A DNA stretch of 64,000 bases from Zymoseptoria tritici IPO323 (GCF_000219625.1 NC_018216.1:868001-932000); one strand, 5' to 3'. Positions 1 to 10,781 are shown, counted from the first letter of the stretch. Program-made: numbers and translations. Notes: generated by a model not told the origin, from the letters alone.

Positions 1-10
1 CTCCATCATT

Positions 11-1690
11 TCAAGACCTCACCCCCTCGGCCTCCCTCCTCTGACTCTGACTCCCTCCCACCCTCGCCCTCATCAACTCTGCATTCCTCGCCATGAAACT
101 CTCCCCTAGACTGCCACTCGTAAAACTCGATGCCCCCGCGCGCTCATACCGACTCCCATAAATCTCCTCCGCCACGACTCTCTCCTCCGCGCGCTCGTAA
201 TCCTGCCCGCGATACACGGGGTCCATGTTCGCCGAGGGACGTCGGAAACCGGGATATGTAGGTTGGCGAGAGGATGACGGCGAGGTGTAGGAGCTGGGAG
301 AGAGGGGTTCGATGTGGTCTGCTGGAGACGACGTGACCATGTCCTGATCGGAGGTGTCGTCGGGTGAGGAGCGGAGGCTGGGAGATGGCTGTACGCGGCC
401 TGTGACGATAGGTTCGTCGGGATCGGATGTAGAGTCTGGTGATTGTGGTCGGTCGGAGTCTTCGTCTTCGTTTTCGAGGTCGAAGAGATCGCCGTCCGGA
501 TCGAGTTTGGTTCGTGAGGGTTCCGGAGGTGAGATGGGCGTTTGTGTTGTGGATGAATTGGGTGTGGCCGCGGGTGTCGTGGTTTCAGGACTTCTTGCTG
601 GTGATGGGTCGGCTTTGGCGGGCTGTGTTGTGACGGATGGCTGTGGTGAGGGATCTGTAGATGGCCGTGTTTCCGACTGAGCCGCGGCCACTCCCTTTAC
701 GCCATTCAATCCACTGGCGACCTGTGCGTCGATCGAAGCCATCTTCTCCCTCTCCTTCTCCTTCCGTGACGATGACGATGATCGTGTCCGTGAATGTGAA
801 GGCGTGTGGTTGTTGTTCAGCAACGACAGCGGAACGTTATCCGACGGTTTGACGATCGAATCTCCAACCGCTAGAGAAACTCGTTTCCGCTTCGACCGCT
901 CCCCACTCGGTGACTTCAACGCGGAAGCCAGTCTTCCATCCGCGGAAGATCCTGATGATGACGTCCGATGAGCGAGCTGCAGGTGCACCGGTCTCTTCAA
1001 CTTGGCCTGTACCGTCGAGTCTGAATTTGCTCGTTGTAATGCGTCCTCCTCTCCTCCGCCTTCTCTTGACGGTGCAGCCGCAGGTGGTGCCGACTCTGAC
1101 CGACCTGCTCCCAGCGGGACGTCATTCTCCTTCTCCTCCTTTCGTTCCACCTTCTCCCCTAGCGCAGGAAGGAACGTCGGCGTAAAGACTCCTAGAAATT
1201 CCTTCTCCCGCTCGTTGCTAGCTCTGCGATTGACCAAACCCGCCGCCGACTTGGCCTGCAACACCGTTGAACCGTCCTCATCGTCCACCGCTGAGATAGC
1301 TAAAGGTTGACCAATCTGCTGCCTGCTCAGTCCATTCGCCAAAAGCGCATCCACGACCGACTGCTGCTGCTGCTGTCCACGGATTTGCGGCGAATTCGAA
1401 GGATCTCGGACCGTTGACTCGGATGAAGTTCTTCTCGTCTTCCCCGCAGTAGCCTCATTCACACCTCCTCCTCCATTCCCACTCTGCTTGTACTGCACTC
1501 TCAAGTCCTTCTCATACGTCTTGTAGTCGCGCTCTTTCGCCGCGATGTATTTGTGGATTGAATCATCCAATTGTTTCCGTTTCTGCTCAAGCAGGTCGAG
1601 GTAATCCTGGGGTAAGGCGGCGTCGGCCAGGGATTTGCGAAAGGATTGTCGGCGGGTGTTGGCGTCCCCTCGACAAGAGGGCTCGGCCAT
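11..1690 (-). CDS. conserved-looking hypothetical protein, disordered
   Basis: An uninterrupted 559-codon frame starts at an ATG (1688-1690) and stops at 11-13. I do not recognise the family. The N-terminal 65 residues are the only part that looks folded: a charged helix (residues about 27-65, rich in Leu, Lys, Glu and Asp) that could form a short coiled coil. A glutamine run lies near residue 107. A basic patch around residue 265 (SKRKRVSLAVGD) could act as a nuclear localisation signal. The rest is rich in Ser, Pro, Asp and Glu and is probably disordered, with an acidic stretch (LFDLENEDEDSD) in the second half. No transmembrane segment or signal peptide is visible. The long frame and biased composition argue that it is a real gene. 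A nuclear or regulatory role would be guesswork. Confidence 0.75.
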   Translation of the reverse strand: MAEPSCRGDANTRRQSFRKSLADAALPQDYLDLLEQKRKQLDDSIHKYIAAKERDYKTYEKDLRVQYKQSGNGGGGVNEATAGKTRRTSSESTVRDPSNSPQIRGQQQQQSVVDALLANGLSRQQIGQPLAISAVDDEDGSTVLQAKSAAGLVNRRASNEREKEFLGVFTPTFLPALGEKVERKEEKENDVPLGAGRSESAPPAAAPSREGGGEEDALQRANSDSTVQAKLKRPVHLQLAHRTSSSGSSADGRLASALKSPSGERSKRKRVSLAVGDSIVKPSDNVPLSLLNNNHTPSHSRTRSSSSSRKEKEREKMASIDAQVASGLNGVKGVAAAQSETRPSTDPSPQPSVTTQPAKADPSPARSPETTTPAATPNSSTTQTPISPPEPSRTKLDPDGDLFDLENEDEDSDRPQSPDSTSDPDEPIVTGRVQPSPSLRSSPDDTSDQDMVTSSPADHIEPLSPSSYTSPSSSRQPTYPGFRRPSANMDPVYRGQDYERAEERVVAEEIYGSRYERAGASSFTSGSLGESFMARNAELMRARVGGSQSQRREAEGVRS

Positions 1691-4320
1691 TCAGTCGGGT
1701 GCTGTGGTGGGTGGTGCTTTCGTTGAGGTCGGACCCAAGCTGGCGGTGTGCGGTGGAGTCGTGGTGGGGTTGAAGGTGGGATGTGAACGTGGTCGACTTT
1801 GACGACGCATCCGACCGCGTGGGATGGTGCTGTATGGTATGGTGTATTGTGTGTGTGAGGAAGAAGAGGAGGATGATCGGATCTGATGGTAGCGTGATCT
1901 GTCCGGTCGGGCGTCTGGTCGGTAGAACTCGAACTATAGAATGGGTCGGATATACGGTGGATGGGCGACCACCTCATTCAGACTTTGGGTCTAGTCGTCG
2001 TGTTCCAACTTCCCCGGCCGAGTCATCCCAAGAATTGATCGCAACCCAACCAAGGAGGAAAGGTAGCAGATGTGATTATCCTGTGATGAATGAGAAGAAT
2101 GATCGCAAATCTTCTCTCTGTCGGACTTTCTCACTCTCCAAGATACCCTACCTTACCTCGTCAGCCAGTAGATATGCCCGACCCGAGAGCAGGACCTGGA
2201 GCTGAGTGCCGGGGCCGGTGCCGGTCGGTCTCATCATCAGCCCACAGCTTCTAGCTTCCTTCCTAATGGAGATCCCAGGCTGCCTCGCCGAATATCTCCG
2301 AGACTCCGACCGATCATGTGAACACACCAATGATTGATAACAGAGTGGATGAGATGAATATAATACAGTCAGATACAAGTTGATATGAACAAACCTAGAC
2401 AAGAAGACAAGAAGACAAGAAGAGATGTCATTTTCCCTGATTTCCAACAACAAACCGACGGCACTTTTGTCCATCACCGCCGGGCGGCCAATCTTCATCA
2501 CCCCCGGTCGTCGATCTCAACCCATCGCGCTTCTACCGACGGGCGAGGTCACCTGAGAGACAGAGACTCACTTCTTCTCGCGCCCACACCCATACCACAT
2601 ACCCTACGTCACATACAATTGTCATTGTCAAGTCATCAAGACGTATAGTGCAGCATCCATGCAACAAGCCCGCTCACCTGCTCACACTAGTTCTACTGCA
2701 ATGCATGCACAAAAGTAACGGCACAGCAGCAGCGACAAGGAAAGAGTGAGGTGGGCAGCGCAGCACAGCAAAAATGAATCACATGTCCGATCCCACGGAC
2801 AACGCATGCAGCTCTCTCGCTCGGTGGGGGAAGAAATGAACTGGCGGTCGGTCGCTGCCTTTGTACAACTGGTACTTGTACCTGTGTCTAAGCGAGTGAA
2901 CAGACAAGCGCGCCGCGTGAGGGTCGTATACAACACATTTTGTACCTGTTCATGCGACCGCAAACTGTAGGTTTCGTCTCTGCTTGCTTGAATCCTCGGT
3001 GTTGATGAGGTTAAAGTCCGGCTATGCCACATTATTCAGTACGCACAGACAAACACACTTCACGCCCCGATGCCTGCCCAGGCCGTCAACAACGACGTTC
3101 AAACTCCTCCGACAATCGACCTGCACGTCAGCACAGATAGCCGCCCGACCGGCACTTCGACTCAATCACACACCACCTCCAAATCTGCGCCAACTTCCAT
3201 GTGGAGACAAAAATTGCCGGACGCATGACCATCAGCATGTCCCGATGGATTGGATCGCTTACCACAGTCCATCCACAGTGAATGTGGGCTCCATTCGGTC
3301 TCAAGCCCGCTCGGCTCATGGTCAAAGCGAAACGACACGTGCTGGATTGTTTGCCTTGTCCACCTCCAGGTATCAATCAGCAAGAAGCGGCGCACGTGGA
3401 GCACCGACGTGTTTTCCGTCTCGCTTGCGCTTATTATGAAGCCATTATCGTTCATTCGCTGCATCGGTGCCGATGTCTCGCGGTGCTGGACAGGAGGTGA
3501 CGTTTAGGAGTATCGAAGTAGATCCCGACTGACGAGCACGAAATTTGTGAGGATGTAGCAGTACAGTCAGTGCCCGTCAAAGAGCCGGTTTCCGCAGACA
3601 ATAAGGTATCGACTCATTCCAGGTTCGACTTCTTTGGTACTTCGTATGCTTCAACCCACGTTTCTCTCCCGCTTTCCACCCATCCCTCTTTCCTCCTTCC
3701 CATCAACCTCTCCAGTTCTCTCTGAGGTCAAAATTGGGACCAGTAAACCGTACCACCCCCCGCAAGGCGTCAGTGTCCACCAAGCGGGAGTATCGCAGTC
3801 CCGACGTCGCCATATTCGGTGCCCTGTGAACTGCATGACTGTTGGAATTCCGGAACGAAGACCGACATGAAAAAGCGCAAGCAACAATCAATGCTTCGTG
3901 ATCGACACGTCCAAGCACGGTCTCATGCATTAGGTTCTATCGGCAGCAACACCTCACTACCTTATCTCTGTTTCCATGTTTGAACGAGGAACGTACCTCC
4001 TATTTGTAGCACGAGGGATGGGAGTCCAAGCATGTCCCTGTCTAAGCATGTTCCTGCCTCAGGAACATGCTTATTCTTCGATGTTATCGCCGACCAATCC
4101 CACCTTCCCATGGACAAGGGCAAGAATGGTGTGCACCGTGGTAGTTGGACAGATCCTCCGTCGACGGCGCCGAGGCTACGCGGTGCGCAAGGAGGAAGAT
4201 GGCGGTGGAGCTGATGAGGGCAGGAAGATTTCCTTCATGTCAATGCTAATAAGGCAATTCCTCTTCCCATCTGTCAAAGTTACGAAACTTTTCAGCTTCA
4301 AGATCCTCTCCAATTCTCTC
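1691..4320. other. 2.6 kb gap between two minus-strand genes
   Basis: This stretch holds the promoter of the gene ending at 1690 and the 3' flank of hul5. Several short open frames exist on both strands, but they overlap one another, lack recognisable domains and do not splice into anything I can support. The only clear structure is a perfect inverted repeat at 4043-4073, listed separately. The gap is long for this gene-dense window, so a non-coding transcript or an unrecognised multi-exon gene is possible. Confidence 0.5.
4043..4073. repeat. perfect 14 bp inverted repeat (hairpin)
   Basis: Arms TAAGCATGTTCCTG (4043-4056) and CAGGAACATGCTTA (4060-4073) are exact reverse complements around a CCT loop. 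An imperfect direct copy of the left arm (AAGCATGTCCCTG) lies immediately upstream at about 4029-4041. The site is about 250 bp beyond the hul5 stop codon, so it could fold in the hul5 3' UTR or 3' flank. A protein-binding palindrome is the alternative. Confidence 0.7.
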
Positions 4321-7300
4321 TTACGAAAGATCGAACCCCGCTCCACTATTGACCGCCGCAAGCAACATCCTCCTCAACCTTTCTTCACTCCCATACATCG
4401 GCAACTTCAACAAATTCACACACGTACTCGTCGTGGGGAAACGATTCTCATCCCTCCCACTATCCCTGATACTAAACCTCGGATTCAAATGTCCGAAACC
4501 CAACAACGGTCCTCTTGGGGTACTCGTCACAAACTTCAAGACTTTCCTCCGATCTTCGTCGGGAAAGGTCTCCATGACCCGCCAGAAGTGCTGGATGGAA
4601 GGGTGTTCCAGCCCATCTGTGCCGATGACGTAGGTCCCTCCGTAGAGGGTGTTTCTGCGGAGGTCTTGCACGTCGATGCCGGCCGAGGCGCCGCCGATGA
4701 GTGTTTGCAATTCGGATTGGTTGAACATCGAAAGCCAAGAGGGCTGGATCATGTCGCCCAGGCCGCGGAGGAAAGCACGGGTCTGCGCGGTGGATTGCGT
4801 TTGCAGGCGGTAGCGGGAGAGGGCGTTGATGTAGAGGAGGCGATTTTCGTTGGTGACGGGGGTGTTGGCGCCGTTGGGGATGAGATCGACTTCGAGGACG
4901 TGGGGTTTGGAGGACGGGGATGATGTGACAATGTCGTTGACGGAAAAGGTCATGCCGAGGTCGGAGGCGTCAGAGGCGTATTTGACCTGGAGGAGGCCTT
5001 TGTAGAGGGACTCGTCGAGTTCGCGGAGATCGTTGATGTTGGCGCGGTAATGGGATTCGGAGGGTGCGCTGCCGGTGCCGCCGGTCAAGGCCCATTTCTT
5101 CAGGAAGAAGCCGGCGAAGGAGACGTCGACGAGGATGCCTTCGTAGAGACATTTGCCAATGATCCGGCCGAGGAATTCGTATTGGCGATAGAGTTCGCGC
5201 ATCTGAGTGCGCACTTCGTCCGAGTCAGGGCGGTGGCCGGCGGAGACGAGGCGGTACTTGAGGGTTTCGAAGGCGGTCGGGTTGGGGTGGAGAAGATGCT
5301 GGTCGTTTTCGACAAAGAACTGTTCCATGTTGTTGGCATCTGGATCGAACGCTTGGCTGATGACGCTTGTCAGGAATTCCTTCGTCACACCACCACCGTC
5401 GATGCCAGCTTCTGGCATGTCCCATTGATCCACGAACGTGATCTGGATGGGCTCTTTGAGATCCGCTCCAAGCTCATAAAACTGCTCATACGCATCTTGA
5501 AATTCCTGAGTTCGCTTGATCTTAGCATGATGTCTCGCCAGGGCGGGCATGCTGTTGGGTTGGAACATCATCCTTTCCCGCCACATGTCTGGATCGACAA
5601 ATCCATGTCGCCGCTTCTCCTGGTCGAGATGAACGAACTGTCGGAAGATCTGCACTCTCGTGTGGAATGGGATGAAGAAGGGCATGTTTTGGAGGATCTC
5701 CAGTCTCGGCGCTACGGACTCCAGGTATCGTTTTCGACTGGCTTTGCGTTGCGCTCGGGCTCGAGCTTCTTGTGATCGCAAAAGACGTGCTCGAGCGTAG
5801 CCTCCGCTTCCACCTCGGCCGATATCGTTGATGAGCTCCATGTCGTCGTCTGACTCTTCGTCCTTGTCCTCGTCATCTTGCTCCTGCACTTGATGTCGCG
5901 ATTCTTCTTCCGCGACGACACCAGGAATAAATGTCGTCATATCAAACCGGTCGATCATGAGCCAGTGATCCTTGGGGAGGAATTTTCGCCGCGAATCACG
6001 TTCGTACACGGCTCGCAGGAGACCCGTGACCAGTCCCTTGAGGTAGTCGATCGTCAACCCAGATAAACCGCCTACCGTGAGGGCGTTGGCTTCCGCCGGT
6101 GTCTGATTGCTCGAATTCACCGCACCGAATCGACGCGAAAATGATGCTGGAGTGTCATCTCGTGTAGGTACCGAGGTCGAGTTGTTGAGCTCGGCGGCAT
6201 CAAAGTATAGAGTGAAGCCAAGGTTCTTGAGAAAGGTGACAAGAACTGCGATATCCTCGACCGGAACGGCACTGTTCTTCTTAACATCCGGATGGTCGCC
6301 CATGAATTCCTCGTCGTCCATGATCTTCAGGTCAAAGGTAAACATCTCCAAGAACACCAATATTATTGTCCAGTCGTCCTTTTGCTGTGATGTTGGTCTT
6401 GAGGTCTTCAAAATCGAGACTACACTGCGCGAGTTGGACCGAATGTCCCCGAAGATTTGTGATCTTTGCGTTGCCTCCCACAGATATCTTGTCGGTGAAA
6501 CGGAGTCAGCACTGTTGGGTCCGAGATGCAACCACATTCGCGTGTCGTCCGCTCGACGAGGAAAGCATCTCAGCAACGTCAAGGCGTACCCAGCGAGGAT
6601 CTGCGTGTGATCGCCGCCGTTGAAAATGCGACTACCAGACAGCAGGTTTTGTATCGCGTGTCTGTCAAGAAGGGAGGTCATCTGCTGATGGAGGAAAGTG
6701 TTGAGCGGTGATCCGGTAGGTATTTTTGAAAGTACTTCGTTATCGTATGATGCATTATTCAAGTCGAGTGGCTGGCCTTCGAAATCGACTTCATCGGCGA
6801 GAGATCCAAGAAGTCGGGCGACTGCCGCCATGAAGGACAAATTGTTAGTCTGTCCGGCCAGGCATATAATGTTGCCCAGCATCCATAATCGGTCTCGAGT
6901 GCTACGTGAGGTTTGTGTACCCAGTCCAGCGACTGCGTCTGAGAGTGATTGAGGATCGACCGCAGCTCGCAGCAATCCAAGCATATCAGGATCCAGTGGC
7001 CGCGCGAGGAGAAGCACCAGTCCGGAGTAAGCCTCCTTCGATTGACCCAAGGGTGCGAGAAGCGCACCTTGCAGCTGTTCTGTCGGTAGATCCTTCGCTG
7101 ATGTGAGAGTCTCATAGTATTCGATCGCTTGCTCCGTGGTGAACGTCGTCTGCCTGGCAGCGTATGCGAGTATGCCCAATATCGTTCGATCCGATTCCGC
7201 ATCCGCCTGATTTCGTGCCTTTATCGCCGCAATGCATGCTTCTTGTAGCCGGCAGTATGCCCTTGGCCACGGTCCTCCCGAACATGTGATTGTCTCACTC

Positions 7301-7698
7301 GTTGTCACTTGTCGTGTGCCATACCAGGCGAGCCGTGAGACATCGGATGGCTCACTCTTCGGACCGAAGAACAACAGCAGTCTATTCAGCTGCCGGAGCG
7401 AGTCATCTGCTGTATCATAACCACCACTCACTCGCTGCTCTTGCTGATCCCAAATCTCCCGCCAAAGCCGGAATGTCTTCCGCCGAGCATTATGACCCCT
7501 CCATGTCCTTTGTATGCGGGAGGATGCCTGTAATCGGTCTCGCTGTTGTTGACGTTGAAGACGTTCCTGTTGGGCTGAAGCAACGGCACTCTGAGCGCCG
7601 CTGGCCGATGTGGTCGATGAGGCAAATGGATTCGAAGATCGACCAGATAAGTTGACTTGACGCTTGGGGCGAGATTTGCCTGTGAACTGCTGATGCAT
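4321..7698 (-). CDS. hul5: HECT-type E3/E4 ubiquitin ligase, Hul5/UBE3C family
   Basis: This 1125-residue protein has no visible intron. An IQ motif follows a Gln-rich coil (IQRTWRGHNARRK, residues about 62-74), as in Hul5 and UBE3C. A long alpha-helical middle part with an acidic stretch leads into a C-terminal HECT domain of about 350 residues, which begins near the segment containing FVDQWDMPEAGIDGGGVTKE. The catalytic cysteine is C1093 in TSTCVNLLKLP, followed by the expected C-terminal tail. The family attaches or extends ubiquitin chains on proteasome-bound or misfolded substrates; yeast Hul5 acts with the proteasome. The length is close to human UBE3C and longer than yeast Hul5. The start codon (7696-7698) directly precedes a basic N-terminus typical of the family. 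It is divergent from the transporter gene at 8225. Confidence 0.95.
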   Translation of the reverse strand: MHQQFTGKSRPKRQVNLSGRSSNPFASSTTSASGAQSAVASAQQERLQRQQQRDRLQASSRIQRTWRGHNARRKTFRLWREIWDQQEQRVSGGYDTADDSLRQLNRLLLFFGPKSEPSDVSRLAWYGTRQVTTSETITCSGGPWPRAYCRLQEACIAAIKARNQADAESDRTILGILAYAARQTTFTTEQAIEYYETLTSAKDLPTEQLQGALLAPLGQSKEAYSGLVLLLARPLDPDMLGLLRAAVDPQSLSDAVAGLGTQTSRSTRDRLWMLGNIICLAGQTNNLSFMAAVARLLGSLADEVDFEGQPLDLNNASYDNEVLSKIPTGSPLNTFLHQQMTSLLDRHAIQNLLSGSRIFNGGDHTQILAGYALTLLRCFPRRADDTRMWLHLGPNSADSVSPTRYLWEATQRSQIFGDIRSNSRSVVSILKTSRPTSQQKDDWTIILVFLEMFTFDLKIMDDEEFMGDHPDVKKNSAVPVEDIAVLVTFLKNLGFTLYFDAAELNNSTSVPTRDDTPASFSRRFGAVNSSNQTPAEANALTVGGLSGLTIDYLKGLVTGLLRAVYERDSRRKFLPKDHWLMIDRFDMTTFIPGVVAEEESRHQVQEQDDEDKDEESDDDMELINDIGRGGSGGYARARLLRSQEARARAQRKASRKRYLESVAPRLEILQNMPFFIPFHTRVQIFRQFVHLDQEKRRHGFVDPDMWRERMMFQPNSMPALARHHAKIKRTQEFQDAYEQFYELGADLKEPIQITFVDQWDMPEAGIDGGGVTKEFLTSVISQAFDPDANNMEQFFVENDQHLLHPNPTAFETLKYRLVSAGHRPDSDEVRTQMRELYRQYEFLGRIIGKCLYEGILVDVSFAGFFLKKWALTGGTGSAPSESHYRANINDLRELDESLYKGLLQVKYASDASDLGMTFSVNDIVTSSPSSKPHVLEVDLIPNGANTPVTNENRLLYINALSRYRLQTQSTAQTRAFLRGLGDMIQPSWLSMFNQSELQTLIGGASAGIDVQDLRRNTLYGGTYVIGTDGLEHPSIQHFWRVMETFPDEDRRKVLKFVTSTPRGPLLGFGHLNPRFSIRDSGRDENRFPTTSTCVNLLKLPMYGSEERLRRMLLAAVNSGAGFDLS

Positions 7699-8224
7699 CT
7701 CGGCGATGCCGCCAGAGAGTGTTTAGAGATTGGATGTGTTGAGGAAAGGCCAGTTCATCAAGTCGTCAAGGTCGTCGAAGTCGTTTCAGCAGAATTCCAT
7801 CGCCACCTCCCCGAGAAGAATCATCAGTCGTGGTTGATGGAGCTTTCCAGATCAACTCACATCATATGGCGTTGTACAAAGCCCGATTAGCTAAGATAAG
7901 CTTCACGGCAGGAGCCTTCGCGCTAGCTGGGGTGGTAGTCTCCTAAACCAGACGTCCTTCCGCTACTTTGGGACTTCTGTAACACCATACATGAACAATA
8001 TATCTATCCTCAATGTGCTGTCAGCCGGGCGGCGAGTGGAATCCTGAGCACTTGCAGCTTCCGCGATGATCGAGATCAAAGGATCGAAAGCATTGCAGGT
8101 TCTAGACCGTACCGAGCCGCAATCTACGATCCCCTGAAGCAAGGGATGTCTTGTTTGACCGAACAACCGCAGGGACTGGTTATTCACTAGATCGCTGGGC
8201 GGCAAACTTGGATCTACCCCAGTC
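7699..8224. promoter_or_regulatory. divergent intergenic region, hul5 / transporter
   Basis: This 526 bp region separates the start codons of hul5 (minus) and the FLVCR-like transporter (plus), so it should contain both promoters. I see no strong TATA box or repeated operator-like motif, and no convincing open frame. Confidence 0.5.
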
Positions 8225-9805
8225 ATGAAGGGAAAACATGCGTATGCACCATTGTCTACAGAATCTCCTCTCAATGATCCGGAGCAACGACCATCTTCCC
8301 ACTCCAGCACAGCATCCCACAGAAGCGAGTCAAGAGGCTCTACCATGGGAGAAAATATCGCGAGCAGCTCGCGTGGACACGGTCTACAGCGACTGTATTC
8401 TCGCGAAGGCGTGACCAGCAAGACTGGATCTGAGCCAGATGTGTACCCTGTACAACGATGGGATAGCAACCGAACCGACACGGCCTTTATCGGACCCGAA
8501 CATCCTGATGCTTCCGAAGTGTCAGCTCGTCCAAAATATCGCGTCTACAAACAGCGATGGTTTGGCCTCGCTCAACTCGTCCTCCTCAACATCATCGTCA
8601 GCTGGGACTGGCTTACCTTTGCTGCCCTCTCCACCACGGCGGCTGAATATTTCAACGTCTCCGAGACGGCGATCAATTGGCTGAGCACAGCCTTCCTGTT
8701 CGCTTTCGCCATCGCAGCGCCCGCTGTCATTTGGGTACTCAATCACCACGGTCCAAAGACGTCGATTCTGGTTGCAAGCGCGTTGGTGTTGGTTGGCAAC
8801 TGGATCAGATATGCTGGAACACGATCGGGTTCCCATGGCCACTTTGGCGTCGTTATGTTCGGACAGATTCTCATCGGTCTCGCTCAACCCTTCGTACTCG
8901 CTGCTCCAACAAGATACAGCAATCTGTGGTTCAGCGACAGCGGTAGGGTGTCTGCTACAGCGATCGCCTCTCTCGCAAATCCCCTCGGTGGTGCTCTCGG
9001 TCAGCTCGTTGGACCTCTTTTGGCGACAGACACATCCGGCGTGCCATCGATGGTTCTCTATACGGCCATCATCTCCAGCGTCGCAGCTATTCCATCATTC
9101 TTTATTTCCGCGAGACCTCCTACTCCACCCTCCGCCACTGCCGCCGCTGAGAAGCTTGATCTATCCTTATCATTCCACTCCCTCATCCACAACGGATCCT
9201 TCTATCTCATCTTGGTACCCTTCTCGGTATTTGTTGCCTGCTTCAATGCCACATCGACCTTGTTGAATCAAATTCTTGAACCCTATGGCTTCTCGGAGAC
9301 CCAAGCTGGCATCGCGGGAGCACTGCTCATATTCGTTGGCTTAGGGACGGCAGCAGTTGTGTCTCCAATCATAGACCGCACGCAGGCATACCTCTTCACT
9401 CTGAAGCTTCTGGTCCCATTCATCGCCATTTTTTACACCATTTTGATTTTCATGCCCGGCACTCGAAGCGCAGCTGGATCTTACATTATTTTCGCACTAT
9501 TGGGCGCCGCATCGTTCAGTCTGCTGCCCATGGCTCTGGAGCTTCTGGCCATCACAACATTTCCGGTATCTCCTGAGGTGTCAAGCGTGGTTGCATGGAC
9601 TGTTGGTCAGGTGTTGGGAGCTATATTTGTCATCATCATGGACGCACTGCAGTCTACGAATGGATACAACGGGGAGCCAGCTGGATCCTTGAAATTGTCA
9701 CTGATCTTCCAGGCTGCATTAGCTTGGGTTGTCGTTCCACTACCGATGTTCCTTGGATTCTGGAAGTTCAAAGGTGCTTTCACCTCGACAGGGCTGGAAA
9801 CTTGA
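8225..9805 (+). CDS. MFS transporter, FLVCR/SLC49-like
   Basis: A single 526-residue frame. An approximately 90-residue polar cytosolic N-terminus is followed by about 12 hydrophobic membrane segments in two halves, with a loop near residues 295-310. The first helix block begins YKQRWFGLAQLVLLNIIVSW and continues with WLTFAALSTTAAEYFNVS. This order (YK-RWF, SW-WLTFA, a short amphipathic loop, then NWLSTAFLF) is typical of the SLC49/FLVCR branch of the major facilitator superfamily. The segment ASLANPLGGALGQLVGPLL matches the helix 5 region of that branch. Animal members carry haem, choline or related small solutes. The substrate of the fungal members is not established, so only plasma- or organelle-membrane solute transport is claimed. 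No secondary-metabolism neighbours are present. Confidence 0.85.
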   Translation: MKGKHAYAPLSTESPLNDPEQRPSSHSSTASHRSESRGSTMGENIASSSRGHGLQRLYSREGVTSKTGSEPDVYPVQRWDSNRTDTAFIGPEHPDASEVSARPKYRVYKQRWFGLAQLVLLNIIVSWDWLTFAALSTTAAEYFNVSETAINWLSTAFLFAFAIAAPAVIWVLNHHGPKTSILVASALVLVGNWIRYAGTRSGSHGHFGVVMFGQILIGLAQPFVLAAPTRYSNLWFSDSGRVSATAIASLANPLGGALGQLVGPLLATDTSGVPSMVLYTAIISSVAAIPSFFISARPPTPPSATAAAEKLDLSLSFHSLIHNGSFYLILVPFSVFVACFNATSTLLNQILEPYGFSETQAGIAGALLIFVGLGTAAVVSPIIDRTQAYLFTLKLLVPFIAIFYTILIFMPGTRSAAGSYIIFALLGAASFSLLPMALELLAITTFPVSPEVSSVVAWTVGQVLGAIFVIIMDALQSTNGYNGEPAGSLKLSLIFQAALAWVVVPLPMFLGFWKFKGAFTSTGLET

Positions 9806-10130
9806 AGCATGGTATGAGTGGCTCGAATATTGTGGAATTAATTTGAGCGAACGGGGGAAATATGTTTGCAATTTTGAAGGGACTCAAGCTCCTAGCACAA
9901 CACCCAGACCGGCATACTTGACCAGCGAGATTTTCGCGACATACAACACAATAGATACAACAAAGAAATGTCAGACTCCTCTTCCGGCGAACTTCAATAC
10001 TACAAGGCATGGCTTTGTCCTCCAGTAACAAAGCCTCGAAGCCCAATCGCTTTCGGTATAAACGTGTCTGGGAGCCCGACGATGCCGACTACGAGGCCGA
10101 GTCCTGCTAAACACTGAGATCATACGCAAC
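9806..10130. other. intergenic, same-strand genes
   Basis: This 325 bp stretch runs between the transporter stop and the next plus-strand start. It contains a 33-codon ATG frame at 10009-10110 whose end (RYKRVWEPDDADYEAESC) looks protein-like. I could not splice it in phase to the 10131 frame, so it is treated as a possible upstream ORF or chance frame. Confidence 0.4.
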
Positions 10131-10781
10131 ATGTCGACACCACCAGCTCGTACTCCCCCTTCCAAACCACCGCGGCGGCCTGCCAAGTTGACCACGCAGA
10201 GAGATGATGGTCTTCCTCCATCGCCGACTCCGCAACCGACCTTGCGACCACGATACGTCTGGCAGCGCCAAGTCTCAACCTTTGGAGGACGCGGGAGAAT
10301 ACCTCGCAGAAATCGCCTGGCATGGCGCCGCCGCACGCACACATTGTACCACAGAAGTCTGGAAGATGGCAGTCCCAAGCTTGCGTGGCGCGTCGTTCGC
10401 CAGAATCCATCGGCATTCTTGGAAGCCTGGCGAGATATACACCAGGTCCAGGACATCGCGACTGGGCTTGCTGCCTCTTTTGGTTCGGAGCCACTGCAAG
10501 TGATGATTGAGACCTTTCAGCCGATATGGGACGCTGAGTCGGCGCGCATCGACCCGACTGCTGGATTAGCGGAGCAAGCGGTTCGACGGGCGTTGACGCA
10601 GGTTCAAAATCAGGAGAGGGCGGCTAGGGATGCGGCGAATGCTGCTGCTGCACAGGCGGCGCCCGCGCCGGTAATGCCACAGCCGACAATTGTTCTGCCG
10701 CAAACGGGTGTGAATGCTGGAAGGGTGACGAGATCTACGGCGGGAGGTGATGCGACGGTTCAGTTCTTCACTTTGCCGTGA
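10131..10781 (+). CDS. hypothetical protein, 216 aa
   Basis: An ATG frame of 216 codons; the family is not recognised. The first 60 residues are rich in Pro, Arg and Thr and look disordered. Residues about 75-170 read like a helical domain with conserved-looking aromatic residues (LAWRVVRQNPSAFLEAWRDI, then MIETFQPIWDAE). An Ala-rich helix and a Pro/Thr-rich tail follow. There is no signal peptide or membrane segment. The gene sits tail to tail with cwc15. Support is only length, composition and lack of a better competing frame, so it may be a lineage-specific gene. Confidence 0.5.
   Translation: MSTPPARTPPSKPPRRPAKLTTQRDDGLPPSPTPQPTLRPRYVWQRQVSTFGGRGRIPRRNRLAWRRRTHTLYHRSLEDGSPKLAWRVVRQNPSAFLEAWRDIHQVQDIATGLAASFGSEPLQVMIETFQPIWDAESARIDPTAGLAEQAVRRALTQVQNQERAARDAANAAAAQAAPAPVMPQPTIVLPQTGVNAGRVTRSTAGGDATVQFFTLP

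Noticed and set aside
3976..4923. Long plus-strand frame (315 codons) overlapping the 3' part of hul5
   Set aside because: It lies antisense to the conserved HECT domain, where codon structure forces open frames; it has no domain of its own.
10009..10110. 33-codon ATG frame upstream of the 10131 gene with protein-like end
   Set aside because: A GTATAA donor exists, but the phase does not match the downstream frame. Too short to call without transcripts.
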